Below are positions 17,851-26,585 of a stretch of 64,000 nucleotides of DNA, piece after piece (within the stretch, counting starts at the first letter, position 1; each line of letters opens with the position of its first letter). Position numbers and translations under genes: made by a program. The notes under the pieces were generated by a model that was not told the DNA's origin, ran no database searches, and saw nothing but the letters and a program-made list of their open reading frames with translations. The stretch is taken from positions 1 to 64,000 of the forward strand of contig NZ_JASGBP010000008.1 in the NCBI RefSeq assembly GCF_030053345.1, read 5' to 3'. The DNA is from Flavobacterium sedimenticola. Lineage in GTDB: Bacteria; Bacteroidota; Bacteroidia; Flavobacteriales; Flavobacteriaceae.

Positions 17851-18738
17851 TTAATTCAAGCTGAAGGTGTAAATTATTTTTCCAACCTGCTTTTCAGGCG
17901 CATTGCTATCGGCTTGCCATTTGGTTTGCATGGCTGCAATTCGCGCTTGGTCAAGCAAACATTTTGCAGTATTCGTGGTTCCTTGAACACCCGCCGTTAC
18001 ACTTATAGTGTTTCCGTTTCGGTCTACGGTCACTTGTACAGCAACGCGTCCTTGTTCCTGACACGTGTAATCGGGTTGTGGCTTGCTCAATGCTTTTCGG
18101 TTGCCTAATGAATATCCGGAGCCGCTGCCGTTGCCGCCACCACTTCCGCTCCCACTGCCGGAGCCGCTTCCCGAACCGCTTCCGGTTCCGTTACCCGAAC
18201 CGTTCCCGCCGCCACTGCCGGTACCGCTGCCACTGCCGTAATAACCGCTCGAGTTTAAGTTGCCGTTAGCGTTTCCTTTATTGCCGCCACGCGTATCGTT
18301 TCCGTCACCGCCACGATTGCCGTTTAATATACTCGATAATGCATCGTTAGCATTAGGAGAAACTTTCGGTTTTTCGGGTGTGGGTTTGACCTCTTTTTTA
18401 GGAACAACCGGTGCTTTGACATTGTCTTTTTTAGGAATGGCCACATTGGTTTCGTCATCGGTATCATCCGAAATCACATCGTCATCGGGAGACGTTGTCG
18501 TGGGTGTGACCTTCGTTTGATTGGTCGCATTCAAAACCTCACTTTTGTAATTATTGCCCATGCCGTAATCACTATCGCCAAAGTTCATCTCAATACCGCC
18601 ACCGCCGCCACCGCCCATCAATTTCATGTTGGCCGGAGGCCAAAAGCGCAAGAAAAAGAGTAACAGTAACAATAAGGCATAAACCACTGTGGTTATGGCT
18701 AAAGATTTTTTGTCGTTTTCAGATAATTCGAAACTCAT
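17851..18738 (-). CDS. TonB-family energy transducer with glycine/serine-rich spacer
   Basis: The 295-residue protein has one N-terminal membrane helix (about 14-32). A run of seven glycines (about 42-48), an acidic/Pro-Lys segment (about 85-125) and a long Gly-Ser-Asn-Thr spacer (about 140-207) follow. The C-terminal domain resembles TonB (PDYTCQEQGRVAVQVTVDRNG, GKIIYTFSLN). It should carry proton-motive energy from ExbB/ExbD to outer-membrane receptors. The usual Pro-Lys spacer is largely replaced by Gly-Ser. It converges with the exbB-exbD transcript. Confidence 0.83.
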   Translation of the reverse strand: MSFELSENDKKSLAITTVVYALLLLLLFFLRFWPPANMKLMGGGGGGGIEMNFGDSDYGMGNNYKSEVLNATNQTKVTPTTTSPDDDVISDDTDDETNVAIPKKDNVKAPVVPKKEVKPTPEKPKVSPNANDALSSILNGNRGGDGNDTRGGNKGNANGNLNSSGYYGSGSGTGSGGGNGSGNGTGSGSGSGSGSGSGSGGGNGSGSGYSLGNRKALSKPQPDYTCQEQGRVAVQVTVDRNGNTISVTAGVQGTTNTAKCLLDQARIAAMQTKWQADSNAPEKQVGKIIYTFSLN

Positions 18739-18815
18739 TGCTGTCCTGTTGGTTGTTTATTACAATATAACGCTTAAAAATAGTAAATATTGTAGACAGT
18801 TGGCTTAAAAATATA

Positions 18816-20042
18816 TTAAACTAACTGTTTCAAGGCAATTTCAAAAGCGGTAGCACTAATGTTTTTCTTGCTCGAATTCAATCCATGGGCTTTTTCCAAG
18901 GCTTTTTTGATGGTTTCCGAGATGTCGTAGAAGATTGCTTCGTCGGTCATCTGCACTTTTTTCTCCATAAAATAAGCGAAAACGCGAGCCATACCGCAGT
19001 TGGAGATGAAATCCGGAATCAAACTCACTTTGCTGTCGGTTTCTTCCATAATCGGACCAAAGAAAATTTCTTTGTCGGCAAACGGTACATTGGCGCCACA
19101 CGAAATGACATCCAGTCCCGAGGCAATCATGGTATCGACTTGGTCTTTGGTCACCAATCTCGAAGCCGCACACGGGGCAAAAATTTCGGCACCCAATTTC
19201 CAAATGCTTTCATTAATTTCGGCAAACGGAATCATGTTTTGAGCTACCAATTTGTTACCGTCTTTATTTAAAAATAAACGTTTGATTTCTTCAAATGAAA
19301 AACCTTCTTCATTGATGACACCACCGTCTCGGTCGATAATACCTACGACTTTGGCACCCATATCGGCCAAATAAAAAGCGGCGGCCGAACCTACGTTGCC
19401 AAAACCCTGTACGATGGCTTTTTTGCCTTGTACATCACCGCCGTATATATCGTAATAATGACGAACGGCCTCGGCTACACCATAACCGGTAATCATATCG
19501 GCTACTGTGTATTTGCGCAACACATCGGGAGAAAATTTTGGGTTTTCGATGACCTTAATTACGCCTTGACGCAATTGTCCGATGCGGTTGATTTTGTCGG
19601 CTTCTGTCGGTTTGAAATGGCCGTTAAACACCCCTTCTTGCGGATGCCAAACACCACATTCCTCTGTCATTGGAATAACTTCGTGGATTTCGTCCACATT
19701 CAAATCGCCTCCGGTACCGTAATAGCTTTTCAATAGTGGCGAAACGGCTTTATACCAACGTTGTAAAACACCTTTTTTACGCGGGTCGTTCGGGTCAAAG
19801 TTGATACCCGATTTGGCACCGCCAATGGCCGGTCCGGAAACCGAGAATTTTACTTCCATGGTTTTGGCCAACGACAATACTTCGTTCATGTCCAATCCTT
19901 TGCGCATACGGGTTCCGCCACCGGCTGCACCACCGCGAAGGCTGTTAATTACGGTCCATCCTTCGGCATCGGTTTCGTTATCTTTCCAGTGGAATACAAT
20001 TTCAGGTTGTTTGTTTTCGAATTTTTTTAATAAGTCTTTCAT
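18816..20042 (-). CDS. Glu/Leu/Phe/Val-type amino-acid dehydrogenase
   Basis: This 408-residue enzyme of the glutamate/leucine dehydrogenase superfamily catalyses NAD(P)-linked oxidative deamination of an amino acid. The substrate domain has GGAAGGGTR and the lysine motif GPAIGGAKSGI. A second domain has the Rossmann loop GFGNVGSAAA followed by IIDRDGGV. The motif GGAKSGI departs from the GGAKGG of classical glutamate dehydrogenases, so leucine or valine as substrate cannot be excluded. The gene stands alone, with a TATATTTG box about 65 bases upstream. Confidence 0.87.
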   Translation of the reverse strand: MKDLLKKFENKQPEIVFHWKDNETDAEGWTVINSLRGGAAGGGTRMRKGLDMNEVLSLAKTMEVKFSVSGPAIGGAKSGINFDPNDPRKKGVLQRWYKAVSPLLKSYYGTGGDLNVDEIHEVIPMTEECGVWHPQEGVFNGHFKPTEADKINRIGQLRQGVIKVIENPKFSPDVLRKYTVADMITGYGVAEAVRHYYDIYGGDVQGKKAIVQGFGNVGSAAAFYLADMGAKVVGIIDRDGGVINEEGFSFEEIKRLFLNKDGNKLVAQNMIPFAEINESIWKLGAEIFAPCAASRLVTKDQVDTMIASGLDVISCGANVPFADKEIFFGPIMEETDSKVSLIPDFISNCGMARVFAYFMEKKVQMTDEAIFYDISETIKKALEKAHGLNSSKKNISATAFEIALKQLV

Positions 20043-20106
20043 TGTGTATCATCTGAGCTCACTTCAGATTCTTTGTTTTAGTTAGCTTGTAATTTAGTTT
20101 GTGGTG

Positions 20107-20114
20107 CAAATATA
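20107..20114 (-). promoter_or_regulatory. Probable -7 element upstream of the amino-acid dehydrogenase
   Basis: On the minus strand TATATTTG matches TAnnTTTG exactly. The expected -33 site 19 bases upstream has no clear TTG. Confidence 0.5.
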
Positions 20115-20195
20115 GGGATTTGAGAATTATGAATCAGGAATTGCAAATGATGAAATTGGTTTGAAATGCAATAAATTTTGAATTTTCAGGCACGA

Positions 20196-21263
20196 TCAAG
20201 GACGAAATATGACGCCACTGCTATGATCTTTTTTCGCCCCGGTAACGCTACTCAAAACATTGATTTCTTTGCGCAATTTTAAAACGCCGAGTAACCCGAA
20301 AATCAAGGCTTCTTTGTATTCTAAGGTCTTGGTCTCGGGTACTACTATGGTCATTTCAGACAGATAATTTTGCATACATTCCAACAAAAAAGTATTGTAG
20401 GCGCCGCCGCCCGTTACCAACATTTTGCCTTTTCTTTCGGGCAAAGCATAAGCGGTTTGCTTGGCGATGTGTTTGATAAACGTGTGCATTTTGTCTTCAA
20501 CTGAAAGGTCGTAACTTTCCAACAAAGGCAAGACGATGGTTTTCACAAATTCAAAGCCCAACGATTTCGGATACGGTTTTTGGTAGTACGACAAGTTGTC
20601 CAATTCTTCCAACAAGGCCATATCGGTTTCCCCGCTGCGCGCGATTTCCCCTTTGTCGTCATACGGTAAGCCGAGACGATTGGCGTAAAAGTTCAATACG
20701 GTATTCACCGGCGAAATGTCAAACGCAATACGCTTCCCGTCTTGTTCAAAAGAGATATTGGAAAATCCGCCTAAATTCAGGCAATAGTCGTAGTCGGCAA
20801 ATAAAATTCGGTCCCCAATAGGCACCAAAGGCGCACCTTGACCGCCGAGCTTTACATCTTGCACACGAAAATCACACACCACGGTTTGACCTACTATCGT
20901 TGCAATTTCTTTTAAGTTGCCGATTTGCAAAGTGAAACCGTTTTGCGGTTGGTGCAAAATCGTGTGGCCGTGACTGCAAACGGCATCGAGATTTTTGATT
21001 TTATTTTTTTGGATAAAATCTTTGATGATGTTACCTAAAAGGGTGGTGTAGTCGTGGTTGAGTTGTTTTAATGCCGGTTTGGAAAAATCAACCGCAGTGC
21101 GTAATTTGTTTAACCAATCTTCAGTGTACGGGATGGTCTCGCTTTCCAGAATTTCGTAGCTCCATTTTTGGTGATTTACCGCGAAACGGATGTGCGCCAA
21201 ATCGACGCCATCGAGCGAAGTACCCGACATCACACCGACAACCGTATAACTTTCTTTCAACAT
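20196..21263 (-). CDS. anmK: Anhydro-N-acetylmuramic acid kinase
   Basis: AnmK phosphorylates and opens 1,6-anhydro-MurNAc during recycling of cell-wall fragments. The 355-residue protein begins with the hallmark GVMSGTSLDGVDLA and also has VCSHGHTILHQP, NLGGFSNIS, FDISPVNTVLN and VTGGGAYNTFL. The length is typical. It is divergent from the acyl-CoA dehydrogenase, with a 96-base spacer. Confidence 0.95.
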   Translation of the reverse strand: MLKESYTVVGVMSGTSLDGVDLAHIRFAVNHQKWSYEILESETIPYTEDWLNKLRTAVDFSKPALKQLNHDYTTLLGNIIKDFIQKNKIKNLDAVCSHGHTILHQPQNGFTLQIGNLKEIATIVGQTVVCDFRVQDVKLGGQGAPLVPIGDRILFADYDYCLNLGGFSNISFEQDGKRIAFDISPVNTVLNFYANRLGLPYDDKGEIARSGETDMALLEELDNLSYYQKPYPKSLGFEFVKTIVLPLLESYDLSVEDKMHTFIKHIAKQTAYALPERKGKMLVTGGGAYNTFLLECMQNYLSEMTIVVPETKTLEYKEALIFGLLGVLKLRKEINVLSSVTGAKKDHSSGVIFRP

Positions 21264-21283
21264 TGGCTAAAATTACGAAAACG

Positions 21284-21315
21284 TTTGAAATTCTAACTTT
21301 TAAATCCTATTTTTG
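21284..21315 (+). promoter_or_regulatory. Promoter of the acyl-CoA dehydrogenase gene
   Basis: TTTG (21284-21287), 20 bases, then TATTTTTG (21308-21315) matches the Bacteroidota consensus. It leaves a leader of about 38 bases. Confidence 0.7.
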
Positions 21316-21359
21316 CGCACCAAAAGTAAAGAAACAACAAACAATAACCGTTACAATAT

Positions 21360-22499
21360 ATGGATTTTAATTTAACCGAAGAGCAGTTAATGATTCAGCA
21401 AGCGGCCCGTGATTTTGCACAAGCCGAATTGTTGCCGGGCGTAATAGAAAGAGACGAACATTCGAAGTTTCCCACCGAACAAGTCAAAATGATGGCGGAA
21501 TTAGGGTTTATGGGAATGATGGTGGATCCGAAATACGGCGGAGCCGGTTTGGACAGCGTTTCTTATGTATTGGCGATGACCGAAATTGCCAAAGTAGATG
21601 CTTCGGCTGCCGTAATCATGTCGGTGAACAACTCTTTGGTGTGTGCCGGAATGGAAAAATACTGTTCGGAAGAACAAAAAATGAAATACTTGGTGCCGTT
21701 GGCCAAAGGAGAAGTCATTGGTGCGTTCTGTTTGTCGGAGCCGGAAGCCGGAAGTGATGCTTCTTCGCAAAAAACCACCGCCAAAGACATGGGCGATTAC
21801 TATTTGCTTAACGGAACCAAAAACTGGATTACCAACGGAGGCACCGCATCTACCTATTTGGTAATGGCACAAACCGATGTGGAAAAAGGACACAAAGGAA
21901 TCAATGCCTTTATCGTAGAAAAAGGTTGGGAAGGTTTTGAAATCGGACCAAAAGAAAAGAAAATGGGTATCCGCGGCAGTGACACGCATTCGTTGATGTT
22001 TACCGACGTAAAAGTGCCAAAAGAAAATCGTATCGGACCGGATGGTTTCGGGTTCAACTTTGCCATGAATGTCTTGAACGGCGGTAGAATCGGAATTGCG
22101 TCTCAAGCATTAGGTATCGCCACGGGCGCTTACGAATTGGCGTTGAAATACGCTAACGAGAGAAAAGCGTTCGGCAAAGAAATTTTCAAACATCAAGCGA
22201 TTGCTTTTAAATTGGCCGATATGTATGTGAAAATCACCGCGGCTAAACTATTAATCATGAAAGCTGCTGCTGAAAAAGACGAAGGCAAAGACATTGCACA
22301 CAGTGGTGCGATGGCTAAGTTATATGCTTCTGAAGTGGCGTTGGAAGTGGCTAACGAAGCCGTACAAATTCACGGAGGAAACGGGTATGTAGCCGAATAC
22401 CACGTAGAACGAATGATGCGCGATGCTAAAATCACGCAGATTTACGAAGGTACTTCTGAAATACAGAGAATTGTAATTTCCAGAGGATTGGTTTCGTAA
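21360..22499 (+). CDS. Acyl-CoA dehydrogenase
   Basis: This 379-residue flavoenzyme oxidises acyl-CoA to 2-enoyl-CoA. Family signatures are visible: GAFCLSEPEAGSDASS, WITNGG, GIRGSDTHSL, RIGIASQALGIA, QIHGGNGYVAEYHVERMMRDAKI and the catalytic-glutamate segment IYEGTSEIQRIVISR near the C-terminus. It resembles short-chain (butyryl-type) enzymes. It has its own promoter and is followed by a terminator. Confidence 0.95.
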   Translation: MDFNLTEEQLMIQQAARDFAQAELLPGVIERDEHSKFPTEQVKMMAELGFMGMMVDPKYGGAGLDSVSYVLAMTEIAKVDASAAVIMSVNNSLVCAGMEKYCSEEQKMKYLVPLAKGEVIGAFCLSEPEAGSDASSQKTTAKDMGDYYLLNGTKNWITNGGTASTYLVMAQTDVEKGHKGINAFIVEKGWEGFEIGPKEKKMGIRGSDTHSLMFTDVKVPKENRIGPDGFGFNFAMNVLNGGRIGIASQALGIATGAYELALKYANERKAFGKEIFKHQAIAFKLADMYVKITAAKLLIMKAAAEKDEGKDIAHSGAMAKLYASEVALEVANEAVQIHGGNGYVAEYHVERMMRDAKITQIYEGTSEIQRIVISRGLVS

Positions 22500-22518
22500 T
22501 CAAAATAAGAATCAAAAC

Positions 22519-22553
22519 AAAAACCCTTTCAATTTTTTTTGGAAGGGTTTTTT
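22519..22553 (+). terminator. Acyl-CoA dehydrogenase terminator
   Basis: The stem AAACCCTT/AAGGGTTT with a T-rich loop is followed by six T. Confidence 0.8.
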
Positions 22554-22580
22554 ATTTCTAAAAATGTATACATTTACGCT

Positions 22581-23258
22581 ATGTATGAAGAACTTAAATA
22601 TTGGTACCTCCGCGATCACAAGTTGTTTTGGACATTGAGCATGAACCAAATTAAGCAGTTGTGTATCATTACCGGTTTTAAAAAAGCCAAGAAAGGCGAT
22701 ATCATTTATTTCTCTTCTTCGGATGTACCGCGTGTTTTTTTGCTCAAAAAAGGCAAAATCAAAATTGTTTCCGTGGATGAAAACGGGAACGAAACCATCA
22801 AAGACATTATCGAAAAAGGCGATCTGTTTGGCGAATTAACGCTGGAAAATGATAAAAACTCAAACGAATATGCCAAAGCACTGACCGATGACATCATCAT
22901 TTGTAGTTTTCTGTTATCTGACTTTGAAGATTTGTTGTTGCGCAATCCCGGTTTGGCCTTGTCCTATACCAAGTTTGTGGGGTTAAAGTTAAAGCGCATC
23001 AAAAATAATTACGCCAATTTGGTGTCTAAAGATGCCAAAACCCGCTTGCTTACTTTTATAAAAGATTGGGCAGAGCGCGACGGCAAACGCGACGGTAACA
23101 GAATTATCATTGAAAATTACCTGACCCAAAACGACATCGCCCAAATTATCTGTACATCGCGTCAAACGGCTACCGTTCTGTTAAATGAACTGGAAGAAAA
23201 CGGCCTGATGCATTACGGTCGAAAAGAAATTATCATCGAAGATATTTCGAAGTTTTAA
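22581..23258 (+). CDS. Crp/Fnr-family transcriptional regulator
   Basis: The 225-residue regulator has an N-terminal cyclic-nucleotide-binding-like beta-roll (about 20-120; KKGDIIYF, GDLFGEL) and a C-terminal winged helix with LTQNDIAQIICTSRQTATVLLNELEENGLM (about 178-210). No Fnr-type cysteine cluster is visible at the N-terminus, so it probably senses a small molecule or acts without a cluster. The ATG at 22581 (MYEEL) follows a short A/T-rich leader. It heads a plus-strand run of envelope genes 82 bases downstream and may regulate them; this is inference from position. Confidence 0.88.
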   Translation: MYEELKYWYLRDHKLFWTLSMNQIKQLCIITGFKKAKKGDIIYFSSSDVPRVFLLKKGKIKIVSVDENGNETIKDIIEKGDLFGELTLENDKNSNEYAKALTDDIIICSFLLSDFEDLLLRNPGLALSYTKFVGLKLKRIKNNYANLVSKDAKTRLLTFIKDWAERDGKRDGNRIIIENYLTQNDIAQIICTSRQTATVLLNELEENGLMHYGRKEIIIEDISKF

Positions 23259-23339
23259 TTTTTTTTGGGTCAAATGTAAACTACCCGACAATTCCGCTTT
23301 TTGCTTCGTTATAGCTTTGTGACTGTAAAAACGAAAGCG

Positions 23340-23753
23340 ATGAAAAAAGCACTGTTATCCATTTTATTTCTTTATTTTTTGTCTTGCCAAGAAGAAGGCG
23401 TGCTTACACAAAATCAGAATACGGAAACAATAAACCCGGAATCCATGTTATGGTACTACGGCAGTTTTGTGCCTACTTCCGGTATTATGGTTAGTGGTGA
23501 AGCCAAAATCTATTTTGAAAATAACCAATTTAAGGTACAATTGGAGAATTTTTCTATTTCCGATGGCCCTGATTTGAAAGTCTATTTGTCTAAATCTGCT
23601 GCGCCTACGCAATTTGTAAACCTGGGAAATTTAACCCAACAAACAGTATATACGATTCCAGCTGGAATTCAAGTGAGTGCGTATTCCCATGTTTTAATCC
23701 ATTGTCAGCAATACAATCATTTGTTTGCCATAGCGGAATTACAGCAAAACTGA
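23340..23753 (+). CDS. DM13-domain lipoprotein
   Basis: The 137-residue lipoprotein has a short signal peptide and lipobox ending in cysteine (FLSCQEE). The rest matches a DM13 domain: YYGSFVPTSGIMVSGEAKIY, LENFSISDGPDLKVYLS, and YSHVLIHCQQYNHLFAIAEL with a conserved cysteine. DM13 domains are proposed, from their eukaryotic relatives, to act in redox or electron transfer. The ATG at 23340 starts MKKALLSILF. The next gene begins five bases after its stop, so they are co-transcribed. Confidence 0.8.
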   Translation: MKKALLSILFLYFLSCQEEGVLTQNQNTETINPESMLWYYGSFVPTSGIMVSGEAKIYFENNQFKVQLENFSISDGPDLKVYLSKSAAPTQFVNLGNLTQQTVYTIPAGIQVSAYSHVLIHCQQYNHLFAIAELQQN

Positions 23754-23758
23754 AGGCC

Positions 23759-24658
23759 ATGAAAAAAAAGCTATTGATAATAACAGGTGCGCTCCTTGTA
23801 AATATTGGGTATGCTCAAGGATGTAGTGATGCCGGAATTTGTTCCATCAACAAAGGATTTCAACAAGAGAAAACGGCCTTTAAAAACAAACTGGAAATTT
23901 CCGCAATTTACAGTTTGGGAGAAGCCGATTTGGTTTATGTTTCGCCTTACGTTTCGTATACCAAACGATTCAACGAACAGTATTCGTTTACGGCTAAAGT
24001 AACTTTTTCAACTGCCTCGGGAAGTTTTGGCACCCGAAGTCAATTTGGTGATGCGTTTTTAGTTGGGAATTATGCCTTTACAGAAAAGAACCAACGGCAA
24101 TGGAGTGCTTTGTTGGGGTTGAAGTTTCCTTTTACGGCATCCAACTTAAAAATTAACGGTTATTCCCTGCCGCTGGATTATCAATCGAGCTTGGGAACCA
24201 TCGATGTATTTGTCGGAGCCAATTATCAGTACAAACAATGGAGTTTCAATGGCGCGCTTCAAATACCAGTCGTTAATTTAAATAAAAATTCTTATTTCAG
24301 CGAATATGCGGGTACCGATGATTTTCCGTCAACCAATTTGTTTCACCGCCAACCCGATGCTTTGGTTCGGGCCATCTATTCCATACCGGTGGCAAACCAA
24401 AAAATTACTTTCAAACCCAACGTCTTGTTCATCTATCACCTGGGAGAGGACAGCTATGAAAGTATCTTTGGTGAACGCGAAAAGATTAGAGGTTCGGACG
24501 GATTGACGATTAACGGAAATTTGTTGACTTCCTGTAAACTTTCTCCTCAAAGTTCAATAGAACTTTCTTTGGCAACCCCTTTTGTCGTCAGAACCATAAG
24601 ACCGGATGGTTTAACCAGAAGTTTTGTTGCCGGACTACACTATCAGTATTCATTTTAA
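23759..24658 (+). CDS. Outer-membrane beta-barrel-like protein of unknown function
   Basis: The 299-residue exported protein has a signal peptide ending in GYAQ. A cysteine pair follows (GCSDAGICS), then alternating aromatic strands (SAIYSLGEADLVYVSPYVSY and similar) and a terminal LHYQYSF, typical of an outer-membrane barrel ending in phenylalanine. I do not recognise a named family. It lies five bases after the DM13 gene and 15 bases before a YHS gene, so it probably belongs to the same small operon. Confidence 0.7.
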   Translation: MKKKLLIITGALLVNIGYAQGCSDAGICSINKGFQQEKTAFKNKLEISAIYSLGEADLVYVSPYVSYTKRFNEQYSFTAKVTFSTASGSFGTRSQFGDAFLVGNYAFTEKNQRQWSALLGLKFPFTASNLKINGYSLPLDYQSSLGTIDVFVGANYQYKQWSFNGALQIPVVNLNKNSYFSEYAGTDDFPSTNLFHRQPDALVRAIYSIPVANQKITFKPNVLFIYHLGEDSYESIFGEREKIRGSDGLTINGNLLTSCKLSPQSSIELSLATPFVVRTIRPDGLTRSFVAGLHYQYSF

Positions 24659-24673
24659 ATTCATTCAAAAATC

Positions 24674-25099
24674 ATGAAACAGTTAATGCAACTATGTTTG
24701 GTATTGATCACCTTGAGTATGGGTGCTCAGAATAATCTAAAAAACGGAATAGCCATACAAGGCTATGATCCTGTGGCCTATTTTGAAGACGGTAAAGCCA
24801 TAGCAGGCAACAAAGAAATCAGCGCCACTTTTGATAATGCGACTTATTTCTTTAGTAAGGAAGCCCATAAAGTGCTTTTTCTTCAAGATCCATCTAAGTT
24901 TGTGCCCCAATATGGAGGCTATTGCGCTTATGGGTTGTCTAAGGGTTACAAAGCACCTATTAATCCAAATGCTTTTACAATAGTAAATGATAAATTGTAT
25001 CTCAATTACAGTCTTGAGATTAAAGCAGAGTGGCTGAAACAACGCGATGAACGTATTTTGAAAGCGAATGAAAACTGGGAAAAAATCAAAAACAAATAA
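24674..25099 (+). CDS. YHS-domain protein, first copy
   Basis: The 141-residue exported protein has a signal peptide ending in MGAQ. It then has the YHS family core IAIQGYDPVAYFEDGKAI, ATYFFSKEAHKVLFLQDP and FVPQYGGYCAYGLSKGYK. YHS domains are linked to metal binding and occur in copper transporters and monooxygenases. The substrate here is unknown. It is a paralogue of the gene at 25184, with about the same length and motif order. An 84-base spacer separates them. Confidence 0.85.
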   Translation: MKQLMQLCLVLITLSMGAQNNLKNGIAIQGYDPVAYFEDGKAIAGNKEISATFDNATYFFSKEAHKVLFLQDPSKFVPQYGGYCAYGLSKGYKAPINPNAFTIVNDKLYLNYSLEIKAEWLKQRDERILKANENWEKIKNK

Positions 25100-25183
25100 T
25101 AGATAAATGTAATACAGTAGCTGACCAAAACAGTATTTGAATCAGGTATACTTTTGTCACTAAATTATAAAAATTAAGAAATC

Positions 25184-25651
25184 ATGAAAAAAATAATCGT
25201 ATTCCTCTTTGTTGCATTAACGGCAACACTGGTATCGGCTCAATCCGTAGCCAAAAGAACGAAAGAACTTAACCTTGAAAAGGGAATCGCGCTTCAAGGT
25301 TACGATCCGGTGGCTTATTTTACTCAGAAAAAAGCCGTGAAGGGAAAATCATCAATTGCTGCCACATTTGAAGGCGTTACCTATTATTTTGCTTCCAACG
25401 ATAACAAGGAAACGTTCAAGAAAAATCCGTCGAGTTATGAACCGCAATACGGTGGATGGTGTGCGTATGCCATGGGTGCAAACGGGGAGAAGGTGGAAGT
25501 TGATCCGCAAACTTTTAAAATCGTCAACGGGAAATTGTTTTTATTCTACAATGCGTATTTTAACAACACCCTGAAGTCTTGGAACAAAGATGAGGCTAAT
25601 CTTAATCGAAAAGCTGATGCGAATTGGAAAAAAATCTTCAACGCAAACTAA
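25184..25651 (+). CDS. YHS-domain protein, second copy
   Basis: The 155-residue exported protein has a signal peptide ending in VSAQ, then IALQGYDPVAYFTQKKAV, VTYYFASNDNKETFKKNP and YEPQYGGWCAYAMGANGEK. It is clearly paralogous to the preceding gene, with a longer C-terminal helix rich in K, N and A. It is followed after six bases by a DoxX-like gene, so these two are co-transcribed. Confidence 0.87.
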   Translation: MKKIIVFLFVALTATLVSAQSVAKRTKELNLEKGIALQGYDPVAYFTQKKAVKGKSSIAATFEGVTYYFASNDNKETFKKNPSSYEPQYGGWCAYAMGANGEKVEVDPQTFKIVNGKLFLFYNAYFNNTLKSWNKDEANLNRKADANWKKIFNAN

Positions 25652-25657
25652 AACATC

Positions 25658-26047
25658 ATGAAAAACCAATTTTTTATTTGGATTGTTAAACTCACCGCAG
25701 TGGTAATCCTTTTACAAACCCTTTTTTTTAAGTTTTCCGGCGCATCAGAAAGTGTCTATATTTTTCAAACCCTAGGCATCGAACCTTATGGTCGAATTGG
25801 TTCGGGTGTAGTCGAATTAATTGCTTCCATTTTAATTTTAATACCGAGAACTACTTTGTTGGGAGCACTTTTAGGATTAGGGACGATGTTGGGTGCTGTT
25901 TTTTCGCATATATTTGTGTTAGGTATTGAAATTCAGAACGATGGAGGAACTTTGTTTGTTTTGGCAGCAATCACGCTGTTGTGTTGTTTGATTTTGGTAT
26001 TCAGAGAACGTGAGAAGCTTTCCGGTTTACTGCAATTAAAATTTTAA
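25658..26047 (+). CDS. DoxX-like membrane protein
   Basis: The 129-residue protein has four predicted membrane helices (about 7-27, 46-66, 68-90 and 99-119). The core KLTAVVILLQTLFFKFSGASESVYIFQTLG and GVVELIASILILIPRTTLLGALLG matches the DoxX/DoxD-like family of inner-membrane proteins, some of which are linked to quinone or thiol redox chemistry. It lies six bases after the second YHS gene. Exact role unknown. Confidence 0.8.
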   Translation: MKNQFFIWIVKLTAVVILLQTLFFKFSGASESVYIFQTLGIEPYGRIGSGVVELIASILILIPRTTLLGALLGLGTMLGAVFSHIFVLGIEIQNDGGTLFVLAAITLLCCLILVFREREKLSGLLQLKF

Positions 26048-26096
26048 AACTATACTGTATCTGAAAACGTATTTTAAATAAAAGCGAAGTATAAAC

Positions 26097-26585
26097 ATGC
26101 TCATTTCTTCTATCCGAAAAACCCTTGAGGAATTATCTGATGTAGTGTCAATGTTATCCGATGAGGAGTATTGTTGTCCTTGTCAAGAGCTTTCCAATGC
26201 GACCATCGGACAACACACGCGCCATATTATAGAATTGTTTCAATGCTTGGAAACACAATACCAATTGGGGACCATCAATTACGATCAACGCAATCGAGAT
26301 GCCTTAATTCAAACCAATACGGCTTTTGCCTATTCGTGTATCGCAACGATTATGAGCCGTATCGATAAACCCGACAAACCATTGCTTTTACAACACTATA
26401 TGGACGGTGATACTGTAGTGATTAACACCAATTACCATCGCGAACTTTTGTATAATTTAGAGCATTGTATCCACCATCAGGCTTTAATTAAAGTGGCTTT
26501 ATTGCAAATTGATTCTGTTAAAGTGGATGACAATTTTGGCGTAGCACGTTCCACCATCGAATACCGTAAACAATGTGCACAGTAA
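26097..26585 (+). CDS. DinB-like four-helix protein
   Basis: The 162-residue protein has the pattern of the DinB/YfiT superfamily: four helices and scattered histidines that can bind a metal (ATIGQHTRHIIELFQCLE near residue 40, HRELLYNLEHCIHHQALIK near residue 120). Members include thiol-dependent transferases. The substrate cannot be inferred. Its last 13 bases overlap the next gene. Confidence 0.8.
   Translation: MLISSIRKTLEELSDVVSMLSDEEYCCPCQELSNATIGQHTRHIIELFQCLETQYQLGTINYDQRNRDALIQTNTAFAYSCIATIMSRIDKPDKPLLLQHYMDGDTVVINTNYHRELLYNLEHCIHHQALIKVALLQIDSVKVDDNFGVARSTIEYRKQCAQ

Noticed and set aside
18120..18250. GC-rich minisatellite in the AT-rich genome as a mobile or regulatory repeat
   Set aside because: It is the in-frame coding sequence of the Gly/Ser spacer of the TonB-like protein.
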